Positions 54,991 to 64,000 of a stretch of 64,000 nt of DNA are shown piece by piece (position 1 is the first letter of the stretch; every line of letters starts with the position of its first letter). Under the pieces are notes generated by a model. It was given only the letters and a program-made list of their open reading frames with translations, ran no database searches and was not told the origin of the DNA. Where the stretch lies: NCBI RefSeq assembly GCF_000445995.2, contig NC_022080.4, positions 2,266,001 through 2,330,000 of the forward strand, written 5' to 3'. Both the position numbers and the translations under genes were made by a program. The DNA is from Geobacillus genomosp. 3 (lineage in GTDB: Bacteria > Bacillota > Bacilli > Bacillales > Anoxybacillaceae).

Positions 54991-56333
54991 GTCGTTTTCT
55001 CCTCCACTCCCGTTACTTGACAATCAACTTGTCCGTCTTGAACCCGGATGGACAGACGCTCGCCGACTTGAAGCTGGCCGATCCGTTTCACAAGCTCGTG
55101 CCGCTCGTTGTACACTAAACTGTACCCGCGTTCCATGATGCGAAGGGGACTGAGCGCTTCAAGGCGCGCAACGTGGGAATGAAAGCGGAACGCATGGCGC
55201 TCCAAAGCGGTGCGCATCGCTTTTTCGAGCGCGCCGGCGGCCGCTTTTTGCCGCTCTTTCATCCGCCCGAGCTCCGTCTCCGGATGATGGCGCCATAATC
55301 TCAAGTGCAGTTCGCGCAACCGCTGGCGCTTTTTATCGATCAGCCGTTCACGCTGGCGGGCAAGCCGCTCAAGCAACGCGTCAAGCTGTTGCTCTTTTTG
55401 CTCATACAGCCGCTTCGGATAGCGAAAAGCATACGACGCCTGCAGCCGTTTAAGCCGCTCCTGATTGGCGGCAAGCCGCTCTTTCACGGCGCGGATGAGC
55501 CGCCATTTCCGCTCGGCGAGCCGTTCAGCCAGCTCCCCGATGTGCGGCACCGCCAGCTCCGCTGCCGCCGTTGGCGTCGGCGCGCGTAAATCCGCCACAA
55601 AATCGGCGATCGTAAAATCGGTCTCATGGCCGACGGCGGAAATGACCGGAACATGGGAAGCAAAAATAGCACGGGCAACGATTTCTTCATTAAACGCCCA
55701 CAGCTCTTCGATCGAGCCTCCGCCGCGGCCGACAATGAGCACATCAACCCCGCCGAACTCGTTCGCCCGCTCGATGGCGCGCACGATCGACGGCGCTGCC
55801 CCGTCCCCTTGCACGAGCGCCGGAAATAAAATGACTTTGGCAAGCGGGTAGCGGCGGCGAATCGTCGTCATAATATCGCGCACCGCCGCCCCGGTCGGCG
55901 ATGTGACAACACCGACACAGCGCGGAAACGCCGGCAGCGGCTTTTTGTGAGCCGGCGAAAACAGTCCTTCCGCTTCAAGCCGCTGCTTCAGCTGCTCATA
56001 CGCCAAATACAGGCGGCCGATGCCTTCCGGCTGCATTTCCTTCACATATAGCTGGTAGTTGCCGTTTGGCTCATAGACGGAAATTTCCCCTCGCGCGAGC
56101 ACGTTCATTCCGTCTTCAGGACGGAATGGCAAATGTTGGTTGTAGCCGGCGAACATGACTGCGGCGATGCGCGCTTGGCTGTCTTTTAACGTAAAATACA
56201 TATGGCCGCGCGAATGTTGCTTAAAGTTCGAAATCTCGCCCTTGATCCATAAATCGCGCAAATGCGGATCAACGTCAAATTTGCGCTTAATGTATTTCGT
56301 GAGCGCTCCGACAGTGACATATTTGACTTCCAC
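54987..56333 (-). CDS. xseA: Exodeoxyribonuclease VII large subunit
   Basis: The product is about 448 residues: N-terminal OB fold ([46 protein letters not shown]), the catalytic segment [38 protein letters not shown], and a long C-terminal coiled coil. I prefer the GTG at 56333 (M-E-V-K-Y-V-T-V), eight bases after GAGGG; the GTG at 56348 overlaps the folD stop. Confidence 0.94.
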   Translation of the reverse strand: MEVKYVTVGALTKYIKRKFDVDPHLRDLWIKGEISNFKQHSRGHMYFTLKDSQARIAAVMFAGYNQHLPFRPEDGMNVLARGEISVYEPNGNYQLYVKEMQPEGIGRLYLAYEQLKQRLEAEGLFSPAHKKPLPAFPRCVGVVTSPTGAAVRDIMTTIRRRYPLAKVILFPALVQGDGAAPSIVRAIERANEFGGVDVLIVGRGGGSIEELWAFNEEIVARAIFASHVPVISAVGHETDFTIADFVADLRAPTPTAAAELAVPHIGELAERLAERKWRLIRAVKERLAANQERLKRLQASYAFRYPKRLYEQKEQQLDALLERLARQRERLIDKKRQRLRELHLRLWRHHPETELGRMKERQKAAAGALEKAMRTALERHAFRFHSHVARLEALSPLRIMERGYSLVYNERHELVKRIGQLQVGERLSIRVQDGQVDCQVTGVEEKTT

Positions 56334-56344
56334 AAAATCCGCCC

Positions 56345-57199
56345 TCACTTCGCAGCAAGTTGCCGGGCCGCTTCGATCGTATTGTGCAAAAGCATCGTAA
56401 TCGTCATTGGCCCGACCCCTCCCGGCACCGGCGTCATGAAGCCGGCTACTTCTTTTACGGTGTCAAAATCGACATCGCCGCACAATTTACCGCTCTCAAG
56501 CCGGTTGACGCCGACATCAATGACGACTGCGCCCGGTTTGACGTGTTCCGGGCCGATTATGCGCGCCTTGCCGACCGCGACGATTAAAATGTCGGCCTGG
56601 CGCGTGACGGCCGGCAAATCCGGTGTTTTCGAATGCGCGTAGGTGACGGTCGCATGCTCACGCAAAAACAGTTGGCCGACCGGTTTGCCGACGATGTTGC
56701 TGCGTCCGACAACGACAACATGTTTTCCGACGATATCGATGCCGGCAGACTTGACCATCATGAGTACGCCATGCGGGGTGCACGGAAGGAACGCCGGCTG
56801 GCCGATCACCATTTTTCCGACATTGATCGGGTGGAATCCGTCGACATCTTTTTCCGGGGCAATCGTTTCAATGACCGACCATTCACGAATATGATCCGGC
56901 AGCGGCAATTGCACTAAAATGCCGTGCACGGCCGGATCGGCGTTCAGCCCGCGGATTTTGGCGAGCAGCTCTTCTTCACTGATCGTAGCCGGATATGTGT
57001 AAAGGAATGAGTGAATGCCGATTTCGGCGCACGCTTTTTGTTTTCCTTTCACATACGAGCGTGACGCCGGGTCGTCGCCGACAAGAATGACGGCCAGTCC
57101 CGGTTCGATACCATTTGCCTTTAACTTTGCCGCTTCATCCGCCAACCCGGTGCGAATCGTTTTTGCCAATTCCGTTCCGCTAATGATTTGTGCTGTCAT
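56345..57199 (-). CDS. folD: Methylenetetrahydrofolate dehydrogenase/cyclohydrolase
   Basis: The 284-residue bifunctional enzyme shows [17 protein letters not shown] with the catalytic Tyr/Lys, [20 protein letters not shown] and [18 protein letters not shown] for NADP binding. It interconverts one-carbon folates. Its end overlaps the xseA start region. Confidence 0.96.
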   Translation of the reverse strand: MTAQIISGTELAKTIRTGLADEAAKLKANGIEPGLAVILVGDDPASRSYVKGKQKACAEIGIHSFLYTYPATISEEELLAKIRGLNADPAVHGILVQLPLPDHIREWSVIETIAPEKDVDGFHPINVGKMVIGQPAFLPCTPHGVLMMVKSAGIDIVGKHVVVVGRSNIVGKPVGQLFLREHATVTYAHSKTPDLPAVTRQADILIVAVGKARIIGPEHVKPGAVVIDVGVNRLESGKLCGDVDFDTVKEVAGFMTPVPGGVGPMTITMLLHNTIEAARQLAAK

Positions 57200-57290
57200 G
57201 ATCGTCCTGTTCTCCTCTCCTCGTTCATCAGTCGATATGAGTTTACCCGAGCCTGGGTGAACGTAAGCTTCGTTTCGCGGCTTGCCGATA

Positions 57291-57683
57291 TTATTGTTGC
57301 AACGCCGCTTTCACTTTGGAAAGCACGCCGTTGACAAAACTCCCGGATTTCCAATCGCCGAATTTTTTCGCCAGCTCGACCGCTTCATCAAGGCTGACGC
57401 TCACTGGTACGTCATCGACATATTTCATTTCATACGTCGCCATGCGCAAAATAGCCCGGTCAACATTGGCGACCCGCTCGAGCGCCCATTTTTCCAAATT
57501 CGAGCGCAGCAGCCCATCAATTTCCTCCTGGTGCTCGACGACACCGAATACGAGCTGGCGCAAAAACGGGTCCACTTCACCGCTTCCTGCCACATTGCCG
57601 ACCGCCTCATCCGGAGGAATGTGGCCAACATCGATTTGGAACAGCGCCTGCAGCGCCTTTTCCCGCGCTTCATGTCGCTTCAT
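57291..57683 (-). CDS. nusB: Transcription antitermination factor NusB
   Basis: The 130-residue all-helical protein starts [18 protein letters not shown] and ends [18 protein letters not shown], both family marks. With NusE it binds boxA RNA during rRNA antitermination. It lies 91 bases upstream of folD. Confidence 0.95.
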   Translation of the reverse strand: MKRHEAREKALQALFQIDVGHIPPDEAVGNVAGSGEVDPFLRQLVFGVVEHQEEIDGLLRSNLEKWALERVANVDRAILRMATYEMKYVDDVPVSVSLDEAVELAKKFGDWKSGSFVNGVLSKVKAALQQ

Positions 57684-57843
57684 TGCCTTCCCCCTTCCTA
57701 AACACGAACATTCATATTGAAATCATATCATATTTTTCGGAAAAAGCTAGCCCTTTCCCACAAATCATTAGCGATGCCGGTTCGCTGCCGCTAGCTGTGC
57801 CAACGGCCTCGTTCATTACAATAACAAACTTTGGCGAAAAAAA

Positions 57844-57876
57844 CAAAAGGCGGCTGCTTCGAAAGCAGCTGCCTTT
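57844..57876 (-). terminator. Terminator of the accB-accC-yqhY operon
   Basis: AAAAGGCGGCTGCTT (57844-57858) pairs with AAGCAGCTGCCTTTT (57862-57876) with one G-T-type mismatch and a three-base loop, just after yqhY. Confidence 0.85.
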
Positions 57877-57883
57877 TCCTGTG

Positions 57884-58288
57884 TTACCGTTGTTCCACCG
57901 CATCTTGCTCCGGCTTTCCGGTTTCAAACTGGATGCCGACAATGTGCACGTTCACTTCGCTCGTCTCAAGGCCAGTCATGTTCCAAAGCGCCTGGCGTAC
58001 GTTTTCTTGCACTTTTTTCGCCACGTTCGGAATCGACGCGCCAAACTGGACGAGGCAGTAAAGGTCGATCACGACGCCGTCGTCGCGCAAATCGACTTTG
58101 ACGCCTTTGCCGTGATGCTTTTTGCCGAACCGTTCCGCAACACCGGCGGCGAAATTGCCGCGCATTTGCGCGAGGCCGTCGACCTCGCTCGCCGCGATGC
58201 CGGCGATCACTTCAATCACTTCCGGCGCGATTTCGACTTTGCCAAGGCCCGCATACTCTTGGTCGGGTTCAAACACATGTTCAGACAT
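57884..58288 (-). CDS. yqhY: Asp23/Gls24-family protein (YqhY)
   Basis: The 134-residue protein has the Asp23 pattern GKVEIAPEVIEVIAGIAASEVDGLAQMRGNF...GVKVDLRDDGVVIDLYCLVQFGASIPNVAKKVQENVRQAL. It is encoded 10 bases after accC in many Firmicutes and is linked to acetyl-CoA carboxylase homeostasis; mechanism unsettled. Confidence 0.92.
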   Translation of the reverse strand: MSEHVFEPDQEYAGLGKVEIAPEVIEVIAGIAASEVDGLAQMRGNFAAGVAERFGKKHHGKGVKVDLRDDGVVIDLYCLVQFGASIPNVAKKVQENVRQALWNMTGLETSEVNVHIVGIQFETGKPEQDAVEQR

Positions 58289-58298
58289 AGGGCACCTC

Positions 58299-59654
58299 CT
58301 ATTCGGCCTTCATAATATCATATAACTCCAAAAACTTCGTATTAAACTCGCCACTTTGAAATTTCTCATGCTCCATTAATTTTATGTGAAACGGAATCGT
58401 CGTATGAACACCTTCGATGACAAACTCGCCGAGCGCCCGTCTCATGCGGGCGATCGCTTCTTCGCGTGTCGGCGCATGGACGATCAATTTGGCGATCATG
58501 GAGTCGTAATACGGCGGAATCATATAGCCCGGGTAAGCGGCGGAATCGACGCGCACACCCGGTCCGCCTGGCGGCAAGTACATGGCGATCTTCCCGGGCG
58601 ATGGCATGAAGTTTTTCTCCGGATTTTCCGCATTGATGCGACATTCGATCGACCAACCGTTAAAGACGACATCCTCCTGGGCGAGCGACAGCTTTTCGCC
58701 GGACGCGATGCGGATTTGCTCTTTTACTAAATCGACGCCGGTAATCAGCTCGGTGACCGGATGCTCGACTTGAATGCGCGTATTCATCTCCATGAAGTAA
58801 AACTGCTTGTTCCGGTGGTCATAAATAAATTCCACTGTGCCGGCGCCCGTGTAATTGACCGCTTTTGCCGCCTTGACCGCCGCTTCGCCCATCTGTTGGC
58901 GCATCTCGTCATCGAGCGCCGGCGACGGCGCTTCCTCGACAAGTTTTTGCAGCCGGCGCTGGATCGAGCAGTCGCGTTCGCCAAGATGGATCGTATTGCC
59001 GTACGAATCAGCGAGCACTTGAATTTCGACATGACGGAAATCTTCGATGTATTTTTCAATATAGACGCCCGGGTTGCCAAACGCTGTTGCTGCCTCTTGC
59101 TGGGTGATGTTGATGCCTTTGACGAGCTCTTCTTCATTGCGGGCGACGCGAATCCCTTTCCCGCCACCGCCGGCTGTTGCTTTAATGATGACCGGGTAGC
59201 CGATCTCTGCGGCGATCGCCCGCGCCTCATCAAGGCTTTCAATGACGCCGCGCGAGCCGGGTACGACCGGCACCCCAGCTTCGCGCATCGTCTCACGCGC
59301 GATGTCTTTAATGCCCATTTTTGTAATCGCTTCCGGGCTTGGGCCGATAAACGTGACGTTGCACTCGCGGCACAGCTCGGCAAACGCCTCATTCTCCGCC
59401 AAAAACCCATAGCCCGGATGGATGGCGTCACAACCGGTTAGCGTGGCTACGCTCATGATGTTCGTGAAATTTAAATAGCTGTCTTTTGAAGCGGTCGGTC
59501 CGATGCAGTACGCCTCATCCGCGAGCTGCACATGCAAGGCGTCGCGGTCGGCTTGCGAAAAGACGGCGACCGTCTCAATGCCGAGCTCGCGGCAAGCGCG
59601 GATAATACGGACGGCGATTTCCCCGCGGTTTGCCACTAACACTTTTTTGATCAT
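58299..59654 (-). CDS. accC: Acetyl-CoA carboxylase, biotin carboxylase subunit
   Basis: The 451-residue ATP-grasp enzyme starts [25 protein letters not shown], with [20 protein letters not shown] (glycine loop), [38 protein letters not shown]. It carboxylates the biotin of AccB using ATP and bicarbonate. 15 bases separate it from accB. Confidence 0.97.
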   Translation of the reverse strand: MIKKVLVANRGEIAVRIIRACRELGIETVAVFSQADRDALHVQLADEAYCIGPTASKDSYLNFTNIMSVATLTGCDAIHPGYGFLAENEAFAELCRECNVTFIGPSPEAITKMGIKDIARETMREAGVPVVPGSRGVIESLDEARAIAAEIGYPVIIKATAGGGGKGIRVARNEEELVKGINITQQEAATAFGNPGVYIEKYIEDFRHVEIQVLADSYGNTIHLGERDCSIQRRLQKLVEEAPSPALDDEMRQQMGEAAVKAAKAVNYTGAGTVEFIYDHRNKQFYFMEMNTRIQVEHPVTELITGVDLVKEQIRIASGEKLSLAQEDVVFNGWSIECRINAENPEKNFMPSPGKIAMYLPPGGPGVRVDSAAYPGYMIPPYYDSMIAKLIVHAPTREEAIARMRRALGEFVIEGVHTTIPFHIKLMEHEKFQSGEFNTKFLELYDIMKAE

Positions 59655-59669
59655 TGTCCGTTCTCTCCC

Positions 59670-60179
59670 TTATTCAGGCTTGACCAAAAATAACGGCTGG
59701 CCGTATTCGACGAGCTGGCCGTTTTGCACGAGCACCTCGACAATTTCGCCGTCAACTTCCGCTTCAATTTCGTTAAACAACTTCATCGCTTCAATAATGC
59801 AAACAACGGTATCTTTTTTCACTTGATCGCCAGGCTTCACATACGGCGGCTTATCCGGCGCCGGAGCGGCGTAAAACGTGCCGACCATCGGCGATGTAAT
59901 TTGGTGCAGGTTGCCCGCTGGCGCTTGTTTGACTTCGGGAGCGGCCGGTTTTTCCGCTTCCGGCGCCGGCGCTTCCGGGGCAGCCGTTTGAACCGGTGAG
60001 GCCGCTGGTGCCGGTTCGGCCGCCGCCGGAGCAGCAGGCGCCGCCTGTACGGCTACCGTCGGTGCGGCTACAGCTGCTTTTTTCATATGTACTTTCGTTT
60101 CGCCTTGTTCGTATACAAATTCGTCGATCGAGGATTGGTCAACCAACCGAATCAATTCACGGATTTCTTGAATTTTCAC
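59670..60179 (-). CDS. accB: Acetyl-CoA carboxylase, biotin carboxyl carrier protein
   Basis: From the GTG at 60179 ([10 protein letters not shown]), behind AAAGGTG, the protein has 169 residues. The N-terminal helix, an Ala/Pro-rich linker (about 45-90) and the biotinyl domain with Lys in [15 protein letters not shown] are visible. The longer frame starting with TTG at 60200 precedes the ribosome-binding site. It carries biotin for the AccC step. Confidence 0.95.
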   Translation of the reverse strand: MKIQEIRELIRLVDQSSIDEFVYEQGETKVHMKKAAVAAPTVAVQAAPAAPAAAEPAPAASPVQTAAPEAPAPEAEKPAAPEVKQAPAGNLHQITSPMVGTFYAAPAPDKPPYVKPGDQVKKDTVVCIIEAMKLFNEIEAEVDGEIVEVLVQNGQLVEYGQPLFLVKPE

Positions 60180-60249
60180 CGATCTCACACCTTTCTCCAA
60201 TTGTCAGGAGCCCGCTTTTAGCAGACGGTAATAAAACGTGCTCATAACG

Positions 60250-60277
60250 ATTATACACACAACCGTAGGACAAACAA
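60250..60277 (-). promoter_or_regulatory. SigA-type promoter of accB
   Basis: TTGTTT (60272-60277) and TATAAT (60250-60255) are spaced 16 bases on the minus strand, about 70 bases upstream of the accB start and after the spoIIIA terminator. Confidence 0.6.
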
Positions 60278-60291
60278 AAGATTTTTTATGC

Positions 60292-60325
60292 AAAAAAAGA
60301 AGCCGCTCCACACAGAGCAGCGTGT
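60292..60325 (-). terminator. Terminator of the spoIIIA operon
   Basis: On the minus strand GCTGCTCT-GTGT-GGAGCGGC forms a hairpin followed by TTCTTTTTTT, right after the spoIIIAH stop. Confidence 0.8.
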
Positions 60326-60886
60326 TCATCCGGCCGGCTGAAACTCAACCGTCACGTATTCGGCGTCCGGAATTTCTTTTTTCACCATATGAATCACTTC
60401 GTTTGCTGATTTAGCCGAACTTTCTTTCGCTTTAATCGTCACGCGCACTTGGTCGTCATCAGCGCGCACGAGCACATCTTCATAGCCGCCTTTTGATTTA
60501 ATAAGCGTCTCTAACGTTGCTTCCTTTTCAGACAGCGCTTGCAGCTGTTCAATTTTATTCAACGCCTCATTTTTCTGTTCGGCTGTCGCGTTCGCCGAAG
60601 CGACAACGGCGTTCAGTTCATCGCGCAGCCGGCTTCGTTCGTCCTCAATTTTCATGCGCAGCGCCATAAACAAATCATCGCCTGTTTCACCGGCTGTCGA
60701 TGGACTATCTTTTCCCCCCTCCTCTTCGATGGCGACGCTCGGTTCTTCTTTCATTTTGTCCGTTTTCTCATTGGCGGTAAACGCCGGGCTGTCACCCATC
60801 TCTTTCGGCGCTGTCACGTAATAGACCGACAGCACGACCACTAAGCTTAGCATCGTCAACAGCCATACGGTTTGTTTTTTCAACAT
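60326..60886 (-). CDS. spoIIIAH: Stage III sporulation protein AH
   Basis: The 186-residue protein has one N-terminal membrane helix (VWLLTMLSLVVVLSVYYV), an acidic linker, and a C-terminal YscJ/FliF-like ring-building domain (AEQKNEALNKIEQL...YEDVLVRADDDQVRVTIKA). In the mother-cell membrane it binds forespore SpoIIQ to form the feeding channel. Last gene of spoIIIA. Confidence 0.95.
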   Translation of the reverse strand: MLKKQTVWLLTMLSLVVVLSVYYVTAPKEMGDSPAFTANEKTDKMKEEPSVAIEEEGGKDSPSTAGETGDDLFMALRMKIEDERSRLRDELNAVVASANATAEQKNEALNKIEQLQALSEKEATLETLIKSKGGYEDVLVRADDDQVRVTIKAKESSAKSANEVIHMVKKEIPDAEYVTVEFQPAG

Positions 60887-60910
60887 GCCGATCTCCTCCC
60901 CTTACCCGAA

Positions 60911-61546
60911 TCATTTTTTCGGCAACACAGCGACGCGGTAGCTTGGAACGTTCAACACGCGCGTCACGGCCTCGACAATCCATTTTTTAATTTGCAAATT
61001 GTCCGCCCCTTTCGCGACGACAAGCACGCCGCGGATGTCCGGCTTTTTCGTGGCGACAACAAGCGGCGTTTCTTCTTCGCCGTTGCGGATAATGATCACT
61101 TCTTCATTTGTTGACTTGTTTTCAATCGTCCGTTTTCCGCCTTCCTTGTCGCTCTCTTCCGTTGTTTGCTGCTGAGTGGAACGCTTTTTCTCGAACAATT
61201 TCAGCTCCGTTGAATCGAGGTTGACGACGACAGTGACGTCATCCACCCCCTCGATCGCCTCAAGCGCAGCTTTCAGTTCTTTTTCGTATCGTTCCTCATA
61301 GGCGGCCATCACTTTCTCTTTCGTCTCTTTGCTTGACAAAAACGCCGGCTCAGACGGGGATTCCGGCTGATTAGCGGAAGGCTTGGCGGCGTCGTCCCCG
61401 CTGCCTGTAAAATGGCTCACGGCCATAAGGGCAACGCCGGCTAACAACAATGCGACAACATAGGAAAACGGCATTTTTTTTCGGGCTCCCTCCCCGTCCC
61501 CTTCTTTTGGCGGCGAAGAAAAGAGCCGTTTCATAAACTGGAGCAT
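60911..61546 (-). CDS. spoIIIAG: Stage III sporulation protein AG
   Basis: The 211-residue protein has a single membrane helix (FSYVVALLLAGVALMAVS) and the ring-forming extracellular domain (EKELKAALEAIEGVDDVTVVVNLDSTELK; KPDIRGVLVVAKGADNLQIKKWIVEAVTRVLNVP). It forms a 30-fold ring in the Bacillus subtilis SpoIIIA-SpoIIQ channel. The start could be Met1 (61546) or Met5, since the purine run touches Met1. Confidence 0.95.
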   Translation of the reverse strand: MLQFMKRLFSSPPKEGDGEGARKKMPFSYVVALLLAGVALMAVSHFTGSGDDAAKPSANQPESPSEPAFLSSKETKEKVMAAYEERYEKELKAALEAIEGVDDVTVVVNLDSTELKLFEKKRSTQQQTTEESDKEGGKRTIENKSTNEEVIIIRNGEEETPLVVATKKPDIRGVLVVAKGADNLQIKKWIVEAVTRVLNVPSYRVAVLPKK

Positions 61547-61551
61547 CCCCC

Positions 61552-62163
61552 CTATTCCCTCCCCCTAAATTGTACGGCAATTTTATTTTCATCGACTTCC
61601 CATTTGCCGGCGAGAAAGGCGCGCACCTCTTCGGCCAGTGAGGCATCACCCTCAGGCGAGACCGGCGGTTTCGTCGTATCGATGATGACCGGCTCCACCG
61701 TCCCGGCAGGCTGTTGTTTAGAAAGTACGACTTGAATCGTCTTGATGTCTTCCGGCATGCGCCAACTTTCTTTGTTATCGGCGTAAATTTTGACATCAGC
61801 CTTTAATCCATACTTTCCCATCAACTCCTCGTTTGCGTCGTTTTCCATCTGGACAGCCATTTGTTCTAAAATATATGCGCGTTGTGAAGCTTGTATTTCT
61901 TTTTTCTGCTGCTCGATTTGATTTTTTATTGCTTCGTCATTGGTTGGGCCGTCGGAAAAACGATCGAGCGCCAAAGTGACGAGCTGTTCCGGCTCAATCG
62001 AGGCAAGCCGGAGCACCGGCCCGAGCATCACGAGCAGCAGCATAAGTCCAATGGCCATTTTTACATATTTTTGCATCGTCCCGGACGGCAGCAAAAAGTC
62101 GATGATGATGGCAAACAACAAAAACAAAATGATGTTCGTAACCCACTCAATGACAAACTGCAT
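61552..62163 (-). CDS. spoIIIAF: Stage III sporulation protein AF
   Basis: The 203-residue protein has two membrane helices at the N-terminus (WVTNIILFLLFAIIIDFLLP and VKMAIGLMLLLVMLGPVLRL) and a soluble YscJ/FliF-like domain (ENDANEELMGKYGLKADVKIYAD). Part of the mother-cell channel complex. Five bases before spoIIIAG. Confidence 0.94.
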   Translation of the reverse strand: MQFVIEWVTNIILFLLFAIIIDFLLPSGTMQKYVKMAIGLMLLLVMLGPVLRLASIEPEQLVTLALDRFSDGPTNDEAIKNQIEQQKKEIQASQRAYILEQMAVQMENDANEELMGKYGLKADVKIYADNKESWRMPEDIKTIQVVLSKQQPAGTVEPVIIDTTKPPVSPEGDASLAEEVRAFLAGKWEVDENKIAVQFRGRE

Positions 62164-62173
62164 ACCGTTCCCC

Positions 62174-63337
62174 CTAGCGGACCATCATCGTAATGTTCCC
62201 AGCCATAACCATGACGGTGAGGCTGAGGAAAAACATGAGTGAAACGATCAAAAGCGCCGCCAACACATAGGCGATGCTTTTGCTGATGATATTGAGGCAG
62301 GAAAGCACCGGACCCCCGCCGAGCGGCTGCAATAAGGCGGCCGATAGCTTGTAGATGATGACGATGGCGAAAATTTTCACCGCCGGAAAGAGGGCGATCA
62401 TTAATAAAACGGCAACCCCGACCAATCCGACGGCGTTTTTCAGCAACATGGAAGCGGCGACCACTGTATCGGCGGCATCGGTAAACAGTTTGCCGACGAC
62501 CGGGATGAAATTGCCGGTGACAAATTTCGCCGCCCGCAATGTGACGCCATCCGCCACTGCTGCCGTCGTGCCGCGCACTGACATGACGCCAAGAAAAACC
62601 GTCAAAATGATGCCAAGCAAACCGAGGGCGACTTTGTTCAACAAATCAGCAAGCTGCGTTGCCTTATACCGGTCGCTGAGCGTACTGACAACGGAAAGCA
62701 GCGCTGCCAGCAACAAAAGAGGCAATGTGACATATTCAACGACCGTGCCGGTTGTGTTCATTAAAAACAAAATGATCGGGTGAAAAAACGCCGCCGATAC
62801 GACCCCGCCGGAAGACGCAAGCAGCGCGAGCAAAAGGGGAATGAGGGCGATGATGAAATGGCTCATCGTCTGCACCGCCTCAAGTGCATAGCCGGCTGCG
62901 AGGCGGAAGCTGTTTAAGGCGATCAACAACAACACCATATAGACGACCGCGTGGGCGATTTTGCTGACTTCCTGTTGGGCGAACGCATTTTGCAACGACT
63001 GCAGCACGGTGCTGAATACAGCAAGCAAAATGAGCGTCCCAAGCAGCTTGCCGTTGATTTGCAGCTCATAAAATAAATAACGGGCGAGCGCTTTCAGCCA
63101 TTCGACCGGCGACCATTGCTTATCACCGCTTAAAAAATCAGTGAGCGGCCCTTTTTCGCTTTCCGGCAAAAAACCGCCGTACTCGTTTACGATCGTCTCC
63201 CAATAGCGGCGGATGTCGCTGACATCCAAATGAGCAAGCTGTTCGCTGACGGATGGCTCCTGGCCTGCAGCTTGTACGACCAACGGGCAAAAAGAGAGAA
63301 AAAGCAACCCGGCAATGAGGAACGCTGTCCGTTTCAA
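62174..63337 (-). CDS. spoIIIAE: Stage III sporulation protein AE
   Basis: The 387-residue membrane protein has a signal peptide (FLIAGLLFLSFCPLVVQAAG) and about seven further helices in the C-terminal two thirds. It is the largest membrane subunit of the SpoIIIA complex and is required for SigG activity in the engulfed forespore. Confidence 0.95.
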   Translation of the reverse strand: MKRTAFLIAGLLFLSFCPLVVQAAGQEPSVSEQLAHLDVSDIRRYWETIVNEYGGFLPESEKGPLTDFLSGDKQWSPVEWLKALARYLFYELQINGKLLGTLILLAVFSTVLQSLQNAFAQQEVSKIAHAVVYMVLLLIALNSFRLAAGYALEAVQTMSHFIIALIPLLLALLASSGGVVSAAFFHPIILFLMNTTGTVVEYVTLPLLLLAALLSVVSTLSDRYKATQLADLLNKVALGLLGIILTVFLGVMSVRGTTAAVADGVTLRAAKFVTGNFIPVVGKLFTDAADTVVAASMLLKNAVGLVGVAVLLMIALFPAVKIFAIVIIYKLSAALLQPLGGGPVLSCLNIISKSIAYVLAALLIVSLMFFLSLTVMVMAGNITMMVR

Positions 63338-63349
63338 TTCGTTCCCTCC

Positions 63350-63745
63350 TTATCGCGCCGCCGGAATGAGGCTAATGACCGCTTCAATGATGGCAGTCAA
63401 AATCGGGACGGCGAGCGCCAAAATGACGATTTTGCCGCCGAGCTCAATTTTGGCGGCGATCGCCCCTTGGCCGGCGTCTTTGGAAATTTGCGCGGCAAAC
63501 TCGGCGATGTAAGCAATGCCGATAATTTTCAACATCGTTTCCAAGTACACCATTTGAATGTGGGCGCCTTCTGCCATTTCCCGCAGCATCAATAAAATTT
63601 CACTAATCTGGTCAACGAGCAGCAAAAAAATCGTGCAGCCGACAAAAACAGTCAATAAAAAGGCGAGGTTCGATTTTTGTTCTTGCAGCAGCACGACAAA
63701 AAACGTCGCCACCAACCCGAGGCCGACGATTTGCAAAATGTCCAT
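63350..63745 (-). CDS. spoIIIAD: Stage III sporulation protein AD
   Basis: The 131-residue protein has about four membrane helices (IVGLGLVATFFVVLL; LAFLLTVFVGCTIFLLLV; IIGIAYIAEFAAQI; IVILALAVPILTAIIEAVISL). A small subunit of the channel; 12 bases separate it from spoIIIAE. Confidence 0.95.
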   Translation of the reverse strand: MDILQIVGLGLVATFFVVLLQEQKSNLAFLLTVFVGCTIFLLLVDQISEILLMLREMAEGAHIQMVYLETMLKIIGIAYIAEFAAQISKDAGQGAIAAKIELGGKIVILALAVPILTAIIEAVISLIPAAR

Positions 63746-63757
63746 GGCCTCTTCCCC

Positions 63758-63964
63758 CTACCCGCGGAACAAAAAAACGTCTTTAATTTTTTGGAACAAA
63801 TCGCTCACAATCGAGGCGACCATAAACAAAATGTAAATAAAGCCGAGCAGCGTCACCCACTGGGCGTATTCTTTCCTTCCCATCTGGTCGAGCACCGTAT
63901 GCAAAAATGCGATGACGATGCCGACGCCGGCAATTTTTAAAATGATATCGACATCGATGCCCAT
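63758..63964 (-). CDS. spoIIIAC: Stage III sporulation protein AC
   Basis: The 68-residue protein has two membrane helices (IAGVGIVIAFLHTVL and WVTLLGFIYILFMVASIV) and full length for the family. AGGAGG precedes the ATG at 63964. Confidence 0.95.
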   Translation of the reverse strand: MGIDVDIILKIAGVGIVIAFLHTVLDQMGRKEYAQWVTLLGFIYILFMVASIVSDLFQKIKDVFLFRG

Positions 63965-63980
63965 TCGTCCTGCCTCCTGT

Positions 63981-64000
63981 CTACATGAGTAAAATAACGA
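63981..64000 (-). CDS. spoIIIAB: Stage III sporulation protein AB (last codons)
   Basis: Only the end VILLM and the stop TAG at 63981-63983 are in the window, 16 bases before spoIIIAC. Identified from operon order alone. Confidence 0.6.

Noticed and set aside
1-64000. tRNA, rRNA or CRISPR arrays
   Set aside because: No cloverleaf with GTTCGA-type arm, no rRNA core sequence and no regularly spaced short repeats were noticed on either strand.

Overview
The window looks like the chromosome of a thermophilic, spore-forming Bacillaceae of the Geobacillus/Parageobacillus type. The right half carries a GC-rich Firmicute core block: bkd operon, yqzF, spo0A, spoIVB, recN, argR, tlyA, dxs, ispA, xseBA, folD, nusB, yqhY, accCB and spoIIIA. 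B12-dependent methylmalonyl-CoA mutase genes lie next to it. The proteins and Shine-Dalgarno sites are typical of Geobacillus. Almost every gene reads on the minus strand, so operons run from high to low coordinates.

Region 1 (1-2.5 kb) holds the start of korB and all of korA (2-oxoacid:ferredoxin oxidoreductase). Region 2 (about 2.5-23.4 kb) is an AT-richer accessory island for aromatic catabolism, interrupted by three different insertion sequences. Its right part encodes a Rieske ring-hydroxylating dioxygenase (alpha and beta), an SDR dihydrodiol dehydrogenase, a YciI-like protein and a 68-residue unknown. The middle part has a meta-cleavage-product hydrolase, an HpaB-type flavin monooxygenase, an SDR without the usual Tyr/Lys catalytic pair, and a cupin. 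The left part has two VOC extradiol dioxygenases, 2-hydroxypentadienoate hydratase, acylating acetaldehyde dehydrogenase, 4-hydroxy-2-oxovalerate aldolase, an HpaC-type flavin reductase, an MFS permease and a leucine-dehydrogenase-like enzyme. Together they make a plausible route from an aromatic compound through a catechol to pyruvate and acetyl-CoA. No Rieske ferredoxin, ferredoxin reductase or transcriptional regulator is visible inside the island. The mobile elements are an IS6/IS240-like element with a clean 8-bp target duplication (5253-7098), an IS110-family element of the IS1111 kind (about 12321-14023) and an IS982-like element (22379-23383) at the right border.

Region 3 (23.4-33.5 kb) holds brxB, meaB, mutB and mutA (propionyl-CoA/methylmalonyl-CoA metabolism), a possible structured leader RNA in front of mutA, a dead hicB remnant, a Uma2-type nuclease-fold protein, and an operon of a beta-propeller lipoprotein with an OmpR/histidine-kinase pair. 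Region 4 (33.6-43.9 kb) is the branched-chain keto-acid operon ptb-bcd-buk-lpdV-bkdAA-bkdAB-bkdB with its sigma-54 promoter and the activator gene bkdR. Valine and isoleucine breakdown through bkd yields propionyl-CoA, which the neighbouring mutase genes can process.

Region 5 (44-64 kb) is the spo0A-to-spoIIIA core. Its main surprise is a perfect 362-bp tandem duplication (46163-46886) that copies the spo0A promoter region and the first 35 codons, leaving a headless second promoter and a 61-codon hybrid frame upstream of the intact gene. Start codons were chosen by ribosome-binding sites where the longest frame was not convincing; such changes are stated in each entry.
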